Source: Thunnus maccoyii
Lineage: Eukaryota; Chordata; Actinopteri; Scombriformes; Scombridae
Direction: 5' to 3'
Assembly: GCF_910596095.1 (NCBI RefSeq)
Contig: NC_056537.1
Span: 3,820,574 to 3,884,573, forward strand
DNA: 64,000 nt
Below are positions 1-10,663 of this stretch, piece by piece. Both the position numbers and the translations under genes were made by a program. The first letter of the stretch is position 1, and every line of letters starts with the position of its first letter. The notes under the pieces were generated by a model, which saw nothing but the letters and a program-made list of their open reading frames with translations, had not been told where the DNA came from and did not search any database.

Positions 1-1300
1 CGATTATTATGTATAAATATCAATCATGCAGGTGTTACAGCTTCTAAAATATGTGTCTTTGCTTGCTTTTCATATTTCACAACACTGTAAATCAAACACT
101 TCAGAGGAGAGTTTGTCATTATTTTTGACATTTTATAAACTAAAAGACTTCAGTTTAGGTTGACGTGGCGACTGCTGTGGTTATTGGTGGTAAAAAGTCT
201 GTTTGAAAGGACACGTTTATTGATCAAATGCGCTTTGAGAAGCTACTCTGAAGACGACACAACTCGGGTTCTTCCCTCGTTGTTCGTCCATAATAACAAA
301 TATTAATAAGAGGACCGTCTGCTCTGCTCTTCTGGATTATGTAACAGCATCACATACATGGATGCGCATGAATCACGCGGATGACTCAGCTCTGACCTTC
401 TGCATGTCGTCCACAGCGTGCAAACATCGTTTCCTGAGATACAGACGCCGTTTAAATCCAGCGCAGGAACGACAGACTCCACCACTGAGAACGTCAACCA
501 CTATGTTTAGAGCTGACTCATGAATGTAAATAAAGCTGAAACGATTAGTCGATTAATCCATTAACTGATCGACAGAAAAATAAGCTGCGGCTATTTTGAT
601 AATTGCAGAGCTGCAGCTAATGATTATTTTTCCTTTTTTATTAATAAAATGACAGAAAATAGTGAATAACGTCCAACATGACGTCCTCTAATGTCTTGTT
701 TCGTTTCGACCGATATTCAGTTTACTGTCAAAGACTAAAGAAACCAGAAAATATTCATTCATACTATTTTATATTCATTTGAGGAGCTGGAACCAGAGAA
801 TTTTGGCTTTTTTTATGACTCAAAACGATTAATCGACTATTAAAATAGTTGCAATTAATTTTCTGTCGATCGACTGGATAATTGATTAATCATTTCAGTC
901 ATTTAGCTAAAATGCCAAAAAATTATCTGGTTCCAGCGTTTCATTTATAAAGATTTTCTGTTTCATATCGTAAATATTATTTGGGTTTTCTGACTGTTTG
1001 ATGGTCTTTAGGGAATTGTGATTTTATTTTGACATTTAACGGCTAAAACACAAAGAATGACGACTAGAAATTGTGTCAGTTGGGTTTGATATGATGAAAA
1101 TCGTTATAGGATTATAACTTTAATTGATTAATCAGAAAATAAATAAATGGTTGCAGTTTAAATTAAATTTACTCATAAATCAACGTTTCTTCACAAACTG
1201 CAATGTCACTGAGGAAGATGCTGTTATGCAACATCATTGCATCATGACCTGTGTGTGTAGAGAGGGGGGAGGGGAGGTCCCCTGAATGACTAAGCAGCGC

Positions 1301-1404
<104 letters not shown>

Positions 1405-1605
1405 CACTGTGAGTTCAGCTTTTGTCTGTCTGGACGCTGCTCGTTGTTTTCAGGAATCTGAGTCTGTTCTGCTTCAGATAACTTTGTCAGCTCGGAGCTG
1501 TAACACTGCAACGAATGTAAAAGGAACATTACGCAGACTGCTGGGAATCATGTGTGGATCCATTAAGGTCCACTAGTGATGTCCTGTCATTATGATCTGA
1601 TTATA

Positions 1606-1611
1606 AATCAA

Positions 1612-1643
<32 letters not shown>

Positions 1644-1760
1644 TAGCGCCATATCACAACAGAAGTCATCTCAAGGCACTTTTCACATAGAGCAGGTCAA
1701 GACCGTACTCTTTAATTTACAGAGACCCAACAATTCCCCCATGAGCAAGCACATGCATAT
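1606..1760 (+). repeat. AATC microsatellite plus interspersed repeat with TTTATATAGCGCC core
   Basis: About seven AATC/TCAA units are followed by TTTATTTATATAGCGCC, an AGAGCAGGTC motif and ACAGAGACCCAACAATTCCC. I recognise this as a high-copy teleost interspersed repeat that habitually starts with an AATC run. Its class is uncertain. Shorter stretches with a related TTTATATAGCA core occur near 40570 and 52490. Confidence 0.7.
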
Positions 1761-2357
1761 GTGTCCCACCCAGGCGTGGGGAATCTCTGGGAAATTAATA
1801 TTTTGTCGATAGATTCGCTTCAGAATCGATTCTCAGTTGCATAAATAGAAAAAGCGTCGCTATTTTCAGTCTCTTACTCCAGTACACTGTGTGCCAAAAC
1901 ATTCACTGGTGTCCTCAATCCACTGAAATGCAACATGAAACAAAACCTGCAGTTAAGATAAATGATCTTGATGAAGGTCACCGTCAGTAGAGAAAAGCGT
2001 GGGAGAGAGCGCCGCTTTCTGATTTTAAAAAGTTAACCGCGTTGATTAATTGGAAGCATCTTAAAGTCTTCTGCCTGTGTGAGAATAATGAAATGAAAGT
2101 GTGATTTACTGACTAACATCACTGGTTAAATGTCTTTTATAAGAACATAAATTGGTGTGTTTGTTGTGTTTCCTTTAACACGCTCAGCTGTCCACAGCTG
2201 GAGTTGTAGAGTGTTAAATACGTCCAATATGGCCGCCAGAAGTGTGTTAGGTGACCTGAAACTTCCTGATTAATGTGGATTTCCTCTTGTGTTTCTCTGT
2301 AACATTAACCCACCACATGAACCTGTTTAAAACCTGTCTTCAGGTATTAGTCAGTAC

Positions 2358-5300
2358 CTCAGTGAAGTTGATTTTCTCTCCGGAGAACATCTTCTCTCTG
2401 GCTTCCTCCACTCCCCTCGACTTGGCCTGTGAACATTATAAAAAAAACAAACAACAGTGCAGTTAACTCAGACACGGGAGGCATGTTCAGCATCATATCT
2501 GCTCTTCATATCTCAAAACGCAAACAATGGGAGGTTATATTTCAGCAACAGTGTGTGCTTGTGACAAAACTTCCATTTGTGTAGCAATCCTTCCTTTTAC
2601 TGCAGCGTGAGGAGGAAGTGTCGGAGGTTTTGTTGTGTTTCCACATTCCCGCCGATGTTAACATAACGCTGCGGGACAAAGCCGTCGTTCTGCCCTCGCT
2701 ACGGTTCAGATATGTGCTTCCTCTTTCAAAATACACTGTTGTAATCTAATCCTGTTTCATTGTGTCCTCCAGCACAAGTGTTGAGACCAGATCCTCTATC
2801 TATCAAACTTCAGAACACTCTAAAAAAAAAGACAAACAAAGAGGAAAATAGTTCTTTTCTGAGTAGGGCTTTCGCAGTAACCTCAATATTGCAATACTGT
2901 GCTACAGACAAGTCAACCACGGTGGATGGCGGGCAACCGCTACACCTGCTCTATGCTCATGTTTCTTCTTTTTGCGTGTGTATTGAATGTTTGGCGCCGG
3001 AGGATCCCGCCCGCTGAGTGCCAGCTAACCTGGCGCCCGGCCCTCGTAACAGAGCCGGGCTCAGGGTCAGCTGACCGGGGGGTCAAAAGTGTATGAACTT
3101 TTTTTTTCTTGGTTATATGTTTAAACTCTCCCGGGTCACTGTGCGGCCGAGCAGGCTGCCATTTAACCTGCGAGGTTAAGTAGTTTTCCACCAATCATAC
3201 GATCTAAAGGCGCGTCCAGCCAAACTCTGTTCATAAATTTAAGGGGATTCAGATGTAGGACGATGACGTTGTTTCCTTCCACAACACCATTTAAAGTGTT
3301 TTCTGTGTTTATCAGGTACTGCTGCTCAACTCAGGCAACACATAATCACATTAACATACTTTGCTTTTCATAAAACAAAACAAAACAAAACAAAACAACA
3401 CAACAACGTGCCACTAGTACCACATAGATGGCATACCACGCTATTCAGCCACGGTGAACCACCGCAGGGGAAATTCCTTCACCACGACACATTTATCATC
3501 AGGTGACTTCCTCCTCCTGACAGACATGTGTAAAGGTCACTTATAGGAGCAACTTTTCATATTTAAAAAATATCCTGACAGTTAATTCAGTGTTTCTCCT
3601 GGTTTTACTGCTCAAAACTAGTTTGATAAATCTGTTTTTATTCTTAACTTTGTGAATAAAAGTAAAGAATTTCTACTTTTATCTTTCACTCGAGTCCAAA
3701 AATTTGACTTTTAGCGGTTAAATACGGTCTCAGGCCTCACCTGTGACCTCACCTGCAGAAACGCACCGGCAGCATTGTTTACAAGTGTCACAACCGTTTA
3801 ACGAGTGTCGGGAGGACGATCATCAGATCACATGGAGGGGTTGGATTGGACAGAAGCTCAAGCCGAGTTACAATGAGCGGACGGGCTTAAAGTTGATTAG
3901 AGGCGACAGCTTCAGTCGCTGTGTGTACCTGCAGTGAGTGTGTGTGTGTGTTGTCTGAACAGAAAACACTGTTAAAGGGAGCGTGTATGAGTGTGTGTGT
4001 GTGTGTGTGTGTTACCATGGCGAGCAGCATGCCCATGACTTCCTGGTTGATGAGGTTCTTGGAGTAGTCCAGCAGAATGTCTCCATCGTCCGTCTCCACA
4101 GTCGTGCTGTCAGACACACAGTTACACAAATTTAACTAAAGCTGCAACCATTAATCGATTAGTTGTCGACTATTTAATTAATCGCCACTATTTTGATAAT
4201 TGATTAATAGTTTTGGGTCATTTTTCTCTGATTCCAGCTTCTAAAACGTGAATATTTTCTGGTTTCTTTAATCCTCGATGATGATAAACTGAAACTCTTT
4301 TGGTTTGAGGACGTCACCTTGAGCTTTGAGAAACAGCGATTGACATTTTTTGCCATTTTCTGGACCAAACAACTAATCGATTAATCGAGAAAATAGTGAA
4401 AATAATAATTAGTTGCAACCATTATAAAGCAATCGTCCCTCCTGCTCATACTAGTAAAAGATCCCTTGAGTCCTCATTTTGTAAAAATATTTTATAAAAA
4501 CATTTCTATAGTCTAATTGACATTAAAGGACAGGTTCACAATTTTTCCAAGTCTGTCTTCTGTGTGAGGTTTGCATGTTCTCTCCGGGTGCTCCGGCTTC
4601 CAGACCACAAAACATGCAGGTTAGGTTGACTAGCATCTCTAAATTGCCTGTAGGTGTGAATGTGAGTGTGAACGGTTTTCTGTCTCTGTGTTTCAGTGAT
4701 TAACTGTGATTGACTGGCGACCTGTCCAGTGTGTACCTCGCCTCTCGGCAAATGTCAGCTGAGATTGACTTCAGCTCCAGTGCAAGAAAATGGACGGATG
4801 GAAAGAATGGAACAGTCAGGTTCCCCAAATGAACACTGAAACCTGTTTTTCTTGCTGTAATCATTCCTCCTGTTCATACTGACCGTTTGAAGATCCCTTT
4901 ATAATGCACTTATAATGGAAGTGATGGAAATCCACAGTCCTCCTGCTGTGCAAAAATGTATTTAAAAGTTTATCTGAAGCTAATATGAAGCTTCAGCGTC
5001 CAAATGAGTCAAATCAAGTAGATATCTTTCAACGTTACAGTCTTTTTAGTGCCAAAGTTCTTCTTTTTGTTACTATACTTCCACCACAGCTCACCAGGGA
5101 AACACTGTCCGAGGAAACAAAGAGGGAATTTGATGCTAAAAATACTAAATATAGCAAATATCCACGTGATATAACTAACTCAGACTGCTGGAGCTTCATA
5201 AGCTTCAGATAAATGACTGTGTGGACACAATGTGGATTTTTCCCCCCCATCACTTACACTGAAAGCACATATGAAGGATCTTAAAATAGCCAGGATGAAC

Positions 5301-6793
5301 AGGAGGAATGATCACAGTGAGAAAAACCTTTTTCTGTGTTCATATGAGCAGCTGACTGTGGTTTTAAAGCAGACTTGGAAAAATTGTGAATATGTCCTTT
5401 AACGGAACATCATCGCGCTTCCCCGGTTTATGTGCGGATGTGCCGCATCGCACGTAGCCGCCGCGGACCGCAGACATCCGCCCTCAACATGGCATCGTTA
5501 TAAACCTGCCTGCGGGGACGCTTTTACTCTGTGTCACTGAAAATAATCAGTAGGCGAGGTTGCCGATGAAAGAGCTCAAAAAATGTGAATGAATGGATTA
5601 TACAAATAACGTTACGTGCAAAAAAAATAGTAAAAGTGTTTTTAACGCAAAACGTAGCGTTCATTATCGGACACACCCCTGTCTCCCCTCCTTACACAGC
5701 TATGCCAACATTTTTTTATGAGCATAATGGCATTTGAGACTTCATCTCATACACGATTACAGAGTACAAAGTTCAACAAGTTTGATCTAGTTAGCTCGTC
5801 TGCAGCTACAGGTAACTGTCCTGTCGTGTTCATCGGATATTATACAATATAAATTGTCAATTGTGTAACATGTCAAACGTCTAAATTAAATAGAAACAGA
5901 CGAGTTATAGGTTGGAAATGATGCTGACACAAGATAAAATAAACAAAATCTGGTTTAAAGTGGTGATAGCGAGCAAATTTACCAGCGTGTTCCACAGCGT
6001 GTTTAGCAGCCATGAATTAATGATCGATCATTTATCAGATGCATTAATAGCAGTCAACATGTAAAAAATAGTGAGTTTCCAATCACAGTGCTTTTTGCTA
6101 AAACACTAAAACAACTCCACGTGTTTAACAAACAACACGGAAATGTCACCGCAGTTATTCGTTAGCTAAGCACAATGATGTCCGATAATGGACGCTTGCG
6201 ACATTAGCAAGCGAGCTAACGTTAGCTAGGTTGTTTAATTCACTGTCGACAGCAGGCCCGTCGCTTGTTTTTTGGGGAGATTTTACGGCGCACAAGCGGA
6301 AGATTTTACCTGACAAGTCAGAGCAGGTCTGAGAATTATATTTGGGATCGTTTCCAAAAAGGGAATGCGGAAAAGTACTGATATGAAACGATGACCTTGC
6401 AACTCAAAGTAAAGGAGTCGTAAATCTAGGAGCGCTGTGTATGGAAGGATATGCAGGGAATTAAATATTAAAAGCGGCACTTTTGTGTTATGTTTGCTAA
6501 ATTACACCTTTTAGCTTCACTATGTGCTGTCGAGGAGGCCGTAACGTTTGTCACGTCTCTCCCAAAAGTGCAACTCTGCCAGCATCACTTCCCACCTCCC
6601 CTCCATTCATCACCATCGTGCCCACTTTTACTTCCTTAAAGAATTTTTTTTATCAATCTGTTTTTGTTTCCAACCTGAATTTGCTGAATCTGTCCTTGTC
6701 GGCGTCAAACATGTCCCTCATGTTGAGGCTGCCGGCGTTAGCTTTGTACCACTGCTCCAGCTTCTTGTAGCTGGGGTCGTTAGTTAAAGCCAT
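2358..6793 (-). CDS. gpi: Glucose-6-phosphate isomerase, N-terminal three exons (partial)
   Basis: Three coding exons on the minus strand: 6793-6675 (from the ATG), 4106-4016 and 2426-2358. They join in frame and give 93 residues of an enzyme normally about 550 long. The product interconverts glucose-6-phosphate and fructose-6-phosphate in cytosolic glycolysis. The start reads MALTNDPSYKKLEQWYK and continues through FDADKDRF, ILLDYSKNL and GEKINFTE, matching the conserved N-terminus of vertebrate GPI (seen in the sequence; family alignment from memory). All junctions are consensus AG/GT. The ATG sits in a good context (ACCATCATGG). The exon 2 donor is followed directly by a CA repeat on the sense strand. 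I find no fourth exon between 1 and 2357, so the rest, including the active site, lies beyond the left edge. Teleosts have gpia and gpib; I cannot tell which this is. Confidence 0.93.
2427..4015 (-). other. gpi intron 2
   Basis: No coding exon is recognised. Around 2865-3480 there is a GC-rich stretch with a small palindrome near 3035-3065 (CCCGGCCCTC facing GAGCCGGG), possibly part of a degraded transposon. A short AAAAC run lies near 3374-3395. The intron begins on the sense strand with GTAAC followed by a CA array (plus-strand 3991-4012). Confidence 0.55.
3991..4012. repeat. CA (sense) microsatellite next to gpi exon 2
   Basis: Eleven GT units on the plus strand read as CA on the gpi sense strand and begin within the donor (GTAACACACA). 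Confidence 0.95.
4141..4424 (+). repeat. Dispersed AATCGATTAAT-type TIR element copy
   Basis: Begins with GCTGCAACCATTAATCGATTAG and ends with ATAATTAGTTGCAACC, so the two ends are imperfect inverted copies of each other. The interior carries the family markers: a GATTCCAGCTTCT-like motif, TATTTTCTGGTTTCTTTA, and a GAGGACGTCACCTTG motif. At least fifteen related copies in both orientations are scattered through the window. It looks like a non-autonomous DNA transposon with no coding capacity. Confidence 0.75.
4523..5402. mobile_element. Foldback/MITE-like element, copy 1 (with nested insertion)
   Basis: The left end TTAAAGGACAGGTTCACAA is mirrored at the right end as TTGTGAATATGTCCTTTAA, giving terminal inverted repeats around about 880 bp. 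The interior is partly palindromic: AATCATTCCTCCTGTTCATAC near 4860 faces its inverse near 5295. A second copy in the opposite orientation lies at 61419-62068. The same short reading frame (MKLQRPNESNQVDIF...) appears in both copies, at 4985-5212 (+) and 61654-61848 (-), so it comes from the element rather than a host gene. No transposase is encoded. This copy carries a younger repeat at about 4558-4811. Confidence 0.75.
4558..4811 (+). mobile_element. Nested fish retroposon tail
   Basis: Contains TCTAAATTGCCTGTAGGTG, GTGAATGTGAGTGTGAA, GGCGACCTGTCCAGTGTGTA and a GGATGGA-type tail. These mark a very common teleost non-LTR retroposon 3' tail (recalled as RTE/Rex-like; class uncertain). It interrupts the foldback element at 4523-5402: copy 2 at 61419 lacks it at the equivalent point, so this is a nested and therefore later insertion. 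Confidence 0.65.
5657..6195. mobile_element. Candidate TIR transposon remnant in gpi intron 1
   Basis: GCGTTCATTATCGGACA at 5657-5673 faces TGTCCGATAATGGACGC at 6179-6195: 17-bp inverted repeats with one mismatch, bounding 539 bp. The interior is AT-rich and shows no transposase. The flank at 5410-5520 is unusually CpG-rich for an intron. I do not recognise the family. Confidence 0.55.
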
Positions 6794-7551
6794 GATGGTG
6801 GTCTGCGGTGAGAACTTGGAAGCGGCCCCCGTGTAACTCCAACCTCTGAGGTGGTGAACTGGTCTCCGTGTGCTCGGTGCTGCGGAGGGGATGATGAGGA
6901 CAGGATGGAGCCGTTAGAGAGCTGTCAGGGACGGAGAGGGTTAGACCAGTCTGCACCAATGACAGCCGAGGCCTCGCCCCACCCGCTGGTACAACTCCTC
7001 CCAATGTACTGATACGATCACAGATAATGGGACTGAATGTATGCATATGTATGGAGGCAGATTAGTGTCAATAGTACAGACTGTGCCTTAAATATGCAGA
7101 GTGGAAGTGATCGTGCTTATGGGACTGAATGTAAGAATGGAAGCAGATAAGTGACAATCAGCGGTGGAAGAAGTATTCAGATCCTTTACTTAAAGGACTA
7201 GTTTGTAAGATTTGGTGACATCTAGCAATGAGGTTGCAGATTGCAACCAACTGAATACCCATCCCCTTCCGAGGGTAGGGGAACCTACGGTGGCCGCAAA
7301 ACTTGCGAAAGGCCCTCTCTAGACCTGCTGTTTGGTTTGTCCATTCTGGACTACTGTAGAAACATGGTGGTGCAACATGGATGTATTATGAGAGCTGGAT
7401 ATTGGACTAAAAATGGCACCCATTCAGTCCTATAGAATTTGCTTGGCTGACGCATATGCCAAAAAAAGTTTCTAGCTTCCGGGTTTGCTTCTGCATTGTG
7501 CGGCCCACTGAATATGTGCAGTAATGTTTCCCCCACGAGTTCCCACTCAGC

Positions 7552-8168
7552 CCATAGACTTTACATTGTGATGACATCACAGATCTTTAAATCGCTTTTC
7601 TCGGCTCGAGGAAAGTTCCACAAATATAAAACTTCCATGGATCATAATAGAAAGAATCATAATTGACGTTGTTTGCAGTTCGAGGTGTCCTGTCAACAGT
7701 TCTACAGATGTCTATTTTACAGTGGTGGTCTATGGGGAAAATTTTGATGAAAAAGTGGATTTTTCGCTGCAATACTATTTATATACAGTCAATGGCTGCA
7801 ACCTGGCGGGCCCCATGGAAGAGGACCTGCTTCCTATGTAGATCATGGATGTATAGTAAGAGCTGGATAGGGCAGCCGCTCAGCCTTGCAGCCAATTTTT
7901 CCCAGTGGCCACTCGTGGTATTGCAGCAAAAATCCCATGTACACCACCATTTTTACAGTGATGGTCTATGGGGCCACAGGGGGATTTTTTTGCTGTTGAG
8001 ACGTCTGTAAAACTGTTGACAGGACACCTCGAACTGCAAACAAAGTCAATTATTACTCTCTCTATTATGAATTTTTGATCTATGGAGGTTTTATATTTGT
8101 AAAACTTTCCTCAAGTCGAGAAAAGCGATTTAAAAATCTGTGACGTCATCACAATGTAAAGTCTATGG
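7552..8168. repeat. Long inverted repeat, arms about 165 bp
   Basis: The left arm 7552-7713 runs from CCATAGACTTTACATTGTGA to ACAGTTCTACAGATGTCT. The right arm 7999-8168 runs from AGACGTCTGTAAAACTGTTG to CAATGTAAAGTCTATGG, the reverse complement with modest divergence. About 285 bp lie between. The shape is that of a foldback transposon. Confidence 0.8.
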
Positions 8169-9191
8169 GGCCGTGCTGGAATTTGTGGGCGGGGCCAGCC
8201 GGAGAAACACTAATATTCAGCCATGACAGAGTTGGAGAGAGGAGGGCCAGGAGGAGTTTGTTGTGTTGGAGCACAGAAAGTGTAGCTTGGTGTTATCTAA
8301 AAGATTTTCAAAGTCATGACTGAATATTTAGCTGATTTCTGCAACAACTCAACTCCCACGCAATGTCAGAACAATACTTCTCTTTGAACAAGACTTAGAC
8401 ACAATAACAAACAGACTGGGTCAAGAGAAAGGTAAAGAAAAACGTTTTATTTCTCTGTTTGGTCCTTTAAATAATGTTATCAGACACTTATAATAACAAT
8501 CTGAGCCTGTCAGTGGCAAAAACAAGCACTTTTAGTGGACGTACTTTAACGGGGCGCTATTGCCCCGTCGGATTACATTGCAGCCCGTTATCCCGCTGCC
8601 ACCTGCAATGCTCTCACTCAATACTGGACCGATTTAAAAAATTGTTGTCTCCATTAGTCGCTTAGTCACAAAAAGATGGGAAAATAGGGTCAAGGTTGAA
8701 AAATACTGAAGTTTCCCTTTAAATATGTAAAGTGAAAGTGACCATGCTCAATATAATGGGATGTATGTGTGTATGGAAGGAGTTAAGTGCCTGTACTACG
8801 AACCATGTCTTCATTATGTAAAGTGAAAGTAATCAACCTTCATATGATGAGGCAGTATGTAGTACGCAGCAAGATAATTACGTTAAGTGGAATATTTGCA
8901 CACAGAAATTGAATTTATAAAGCAACAGATATATACTGAGCCCTTGAAGGGACATGAGCTAAAGCTGGACCGTCTCAGGTGCAAACCAAATACTTTCTGG
9001 TCCGCATCAGATAGTTTGTTTTTGTCTTTTTCTGCACACCATAGAATTTTTGGTGCACATATGACAGCTTTAAGTGAACATCAGTGTTTCTAAAAACACT
9101 TCTGTCCTCTCCCATTAATCATCTCACGACCCCTCAGATTTATCTGCTGACCCTTTGGAGGGGCCCGACCCCTAGGTTGGGAACCACTGGA

Positions 9192-9375
9192 CTAAACTAG
9201 CTAACTGTATATAAAGTAGTGTAAACTAGCTCCACCTCCAGCAGCTACAACAGTAACATGCAGCTCTAACACTGATGCTTCACTATTAATAATCTAATGA
9301 TGTCATATATAATAATATATCAGTCAGAGGGACCAAACCACTACTTTTACTGCAATACTTTAACTACATCAAGCT
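9192..9375 (+). repeat. Segment shared with 22852-23037 (same MITE family)
   Basis: The stretch from CTAAACTAGCTAACTGTATA to CTTTAACTACATCAAGCT is nearly identical to 22852-23037. It includes CAGCAGCTACAACAGTAACA and TCAGTCAGAGGGACCAAACC. It lies in the right half of the TIR block that ends at 9628. Confidence 0.8.
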
Positions 9376-9530
9376 CATAATACTTATGTACTTTTACTGC
9401 AATACTTTAACTACATCAAGCTCATAATACTTATGTACTTTTACTGCAATACTTTAACTACATCAAGCTCATAATACTTATGTACTTTTACTGCAATACT
9501 TTAACTACATCAAGCTTATAATACTTATGT
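9340..9530 (+). repeat. 47-bp tandem repeat, about four copies
   Basis: CTACATCAAGCTCATAATAC starts at 9364, 9411, 9458 and 9505, an exact 47-bp period with almost no divergence. The same unit is present once in the related element near 23028, so the expansion happened within this copy of the transposon. Confidence 0.9.
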
Positions 9531-10023
9531 ACTTGTACTCAACACAGGACTTTTACTTGTAATGGAGTATTTTTACATTGCTGTACTGGTACTTTTACTT
9601 ACATTACTGAGTACTTCTTCCACCACTGGTACTTACACTATACAGTAGGCTATTGCAATAAAAAAGTGAGCAACAAACATTGAGTTATTTTAGATTACAT
9701 ATGAAGTCGGTGCCTTGCACTCAAATGCTTCTGTCCAGGTTAACTATTTCACAAAGTGCTGTCCTGGTTTTTCTAACATTTTTAAATCTTGTGCTGTCCT
9801 GCTCTCTGGCACTTAGCACCAGTCATGCAGGTTACATAATAATTTAAATGTGAACAGATAAAATCTTTCGGACTGTAGAGACTCCAGCATACTGTCTGTA
9901 ATTAAGATAAAATGTTTCATGCATCTAGATTTCTTTTGTCGTTCACATTCTAAATCTGACAAGCCGAGCTGGAGGCTGAAGCAGAAAAACAAAATGAGAC
10001 GAGACAAAAGTAATGAACAACTG

Positions 10024-10029
10024 TTTATT
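10024..10029 (-). terminator. Candidate lsm14a polyadenylation signal
   Basis: AATAAA on the minus strand, followed on that strand by a T/GT-rich run (TTTTGTCTC ... TTTTGTTTTT) suited to cleavage and polyadenylation. It would give lsm14a a 3' UTR of about 4.5 kb. Other AATAAA hexamers occur nearer the stop (for example near 11709 and 12068), so the true end or ends are unproven. Confidence 0.4.
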
Positions 10030-10626
10030 ATTTGCTCTTAATAAAAACCCCAGTCCACTGAGGCCCACAGAGGAGGACACCATGCTGGGTTTCAAGGACT
10101 TAACATGTGGCTGTGACTCCAAAGAGTGTTAAAGGAAGCCAGAAGCGAAAAGCAAACACGAGCCATGGCCCCGTCTGCTTTCCACCTCCTGATGCTCAAA
10201 CCGCCACCACTCCTTTCAGTTATTGCATCAACAACCATGGCAATTTCTTTTTTTACGAACAGTTATTTAGTTTTTCTTCTTTTTCACACCCAATTTAGTG
10301 GTGACCGACTAATAACGAGCATCATGTAGTGTTGTGTGCGTTTGAATACAACACCGGTCAAAACTTGACGTGGAGAACTACACGGCTTCCTTTAAAAATC
10401 CAGGCACAAAACCAAACCCCCAAACCTGAAGTGTCTTTTCTAAATCAGATAATCTAAAAGACACTTACAACTCTGGTTCTCAACTTGTTCACCTCAGAGA
10501 AACAAAAAACACGCCTTTAGCCTTTTGAGAAAATGTGGAAAAATCTATGAATATAGGCAGAGCTGGATTAACACACCAGGGGCTCTATTTAACCTCCCAT
10601 ACCCCCCATTTCTCCCAGTCTGTATA

Positions 10627-10629
<3 letters not shown>

Positions 10630-10661
<32 letters not shown>
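10630..10661. repeat. TA microsatellite in lsm14a 3' UTR
   Basis: About 16 TA units in the proposed 3' UTR. Confidence 0.95.

Positions 10662-10663
<2 letters not shown>

Larger units (their letters stand above)
7159..9628. mobile_element. TIR-bounded composite repeat block upstream of gpi
   Basis: The block opens with CAGCGGTGGAAGAAGTATTC (7159) and closes with the inverse form, GAGTACTTCTTCCACCACTG (ending 9628). These are the ends of a teleost hAT-like MITE superfamily (recalled). Inside are a repeat with TTGCAGATTGCAACCAACTG and CACGGTGGCCGC-like motifs (about 7195-7435), a long inverted repeat (7552-8168), and a segment shared with 22395-23158. The 2.5 kb between the ends probably grew by nested insertion. 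No protein-coding capacity is visible. Confidence 0.5.

Noticed and set aside
3000..3070. GC-rich palindrome as a structured RNA
   Set aside because: Only a short inverted match (CCCGGCCCTC/GAGCCGGG) within probable transposon sequence.
4985..5212. Possible small protein MKLQRPNESNQVDIF... (also at 61654-61848, minus)
   Set aside because: Both copies lie inside the foldback element; no known domain and different ends, so treated as part of the repeat.
5410..5520. CpG-rich stretch in gpi intron 1 as a second promoter
   Set aside because: Only composition supports it; no first exon with an ATG and donor was found.
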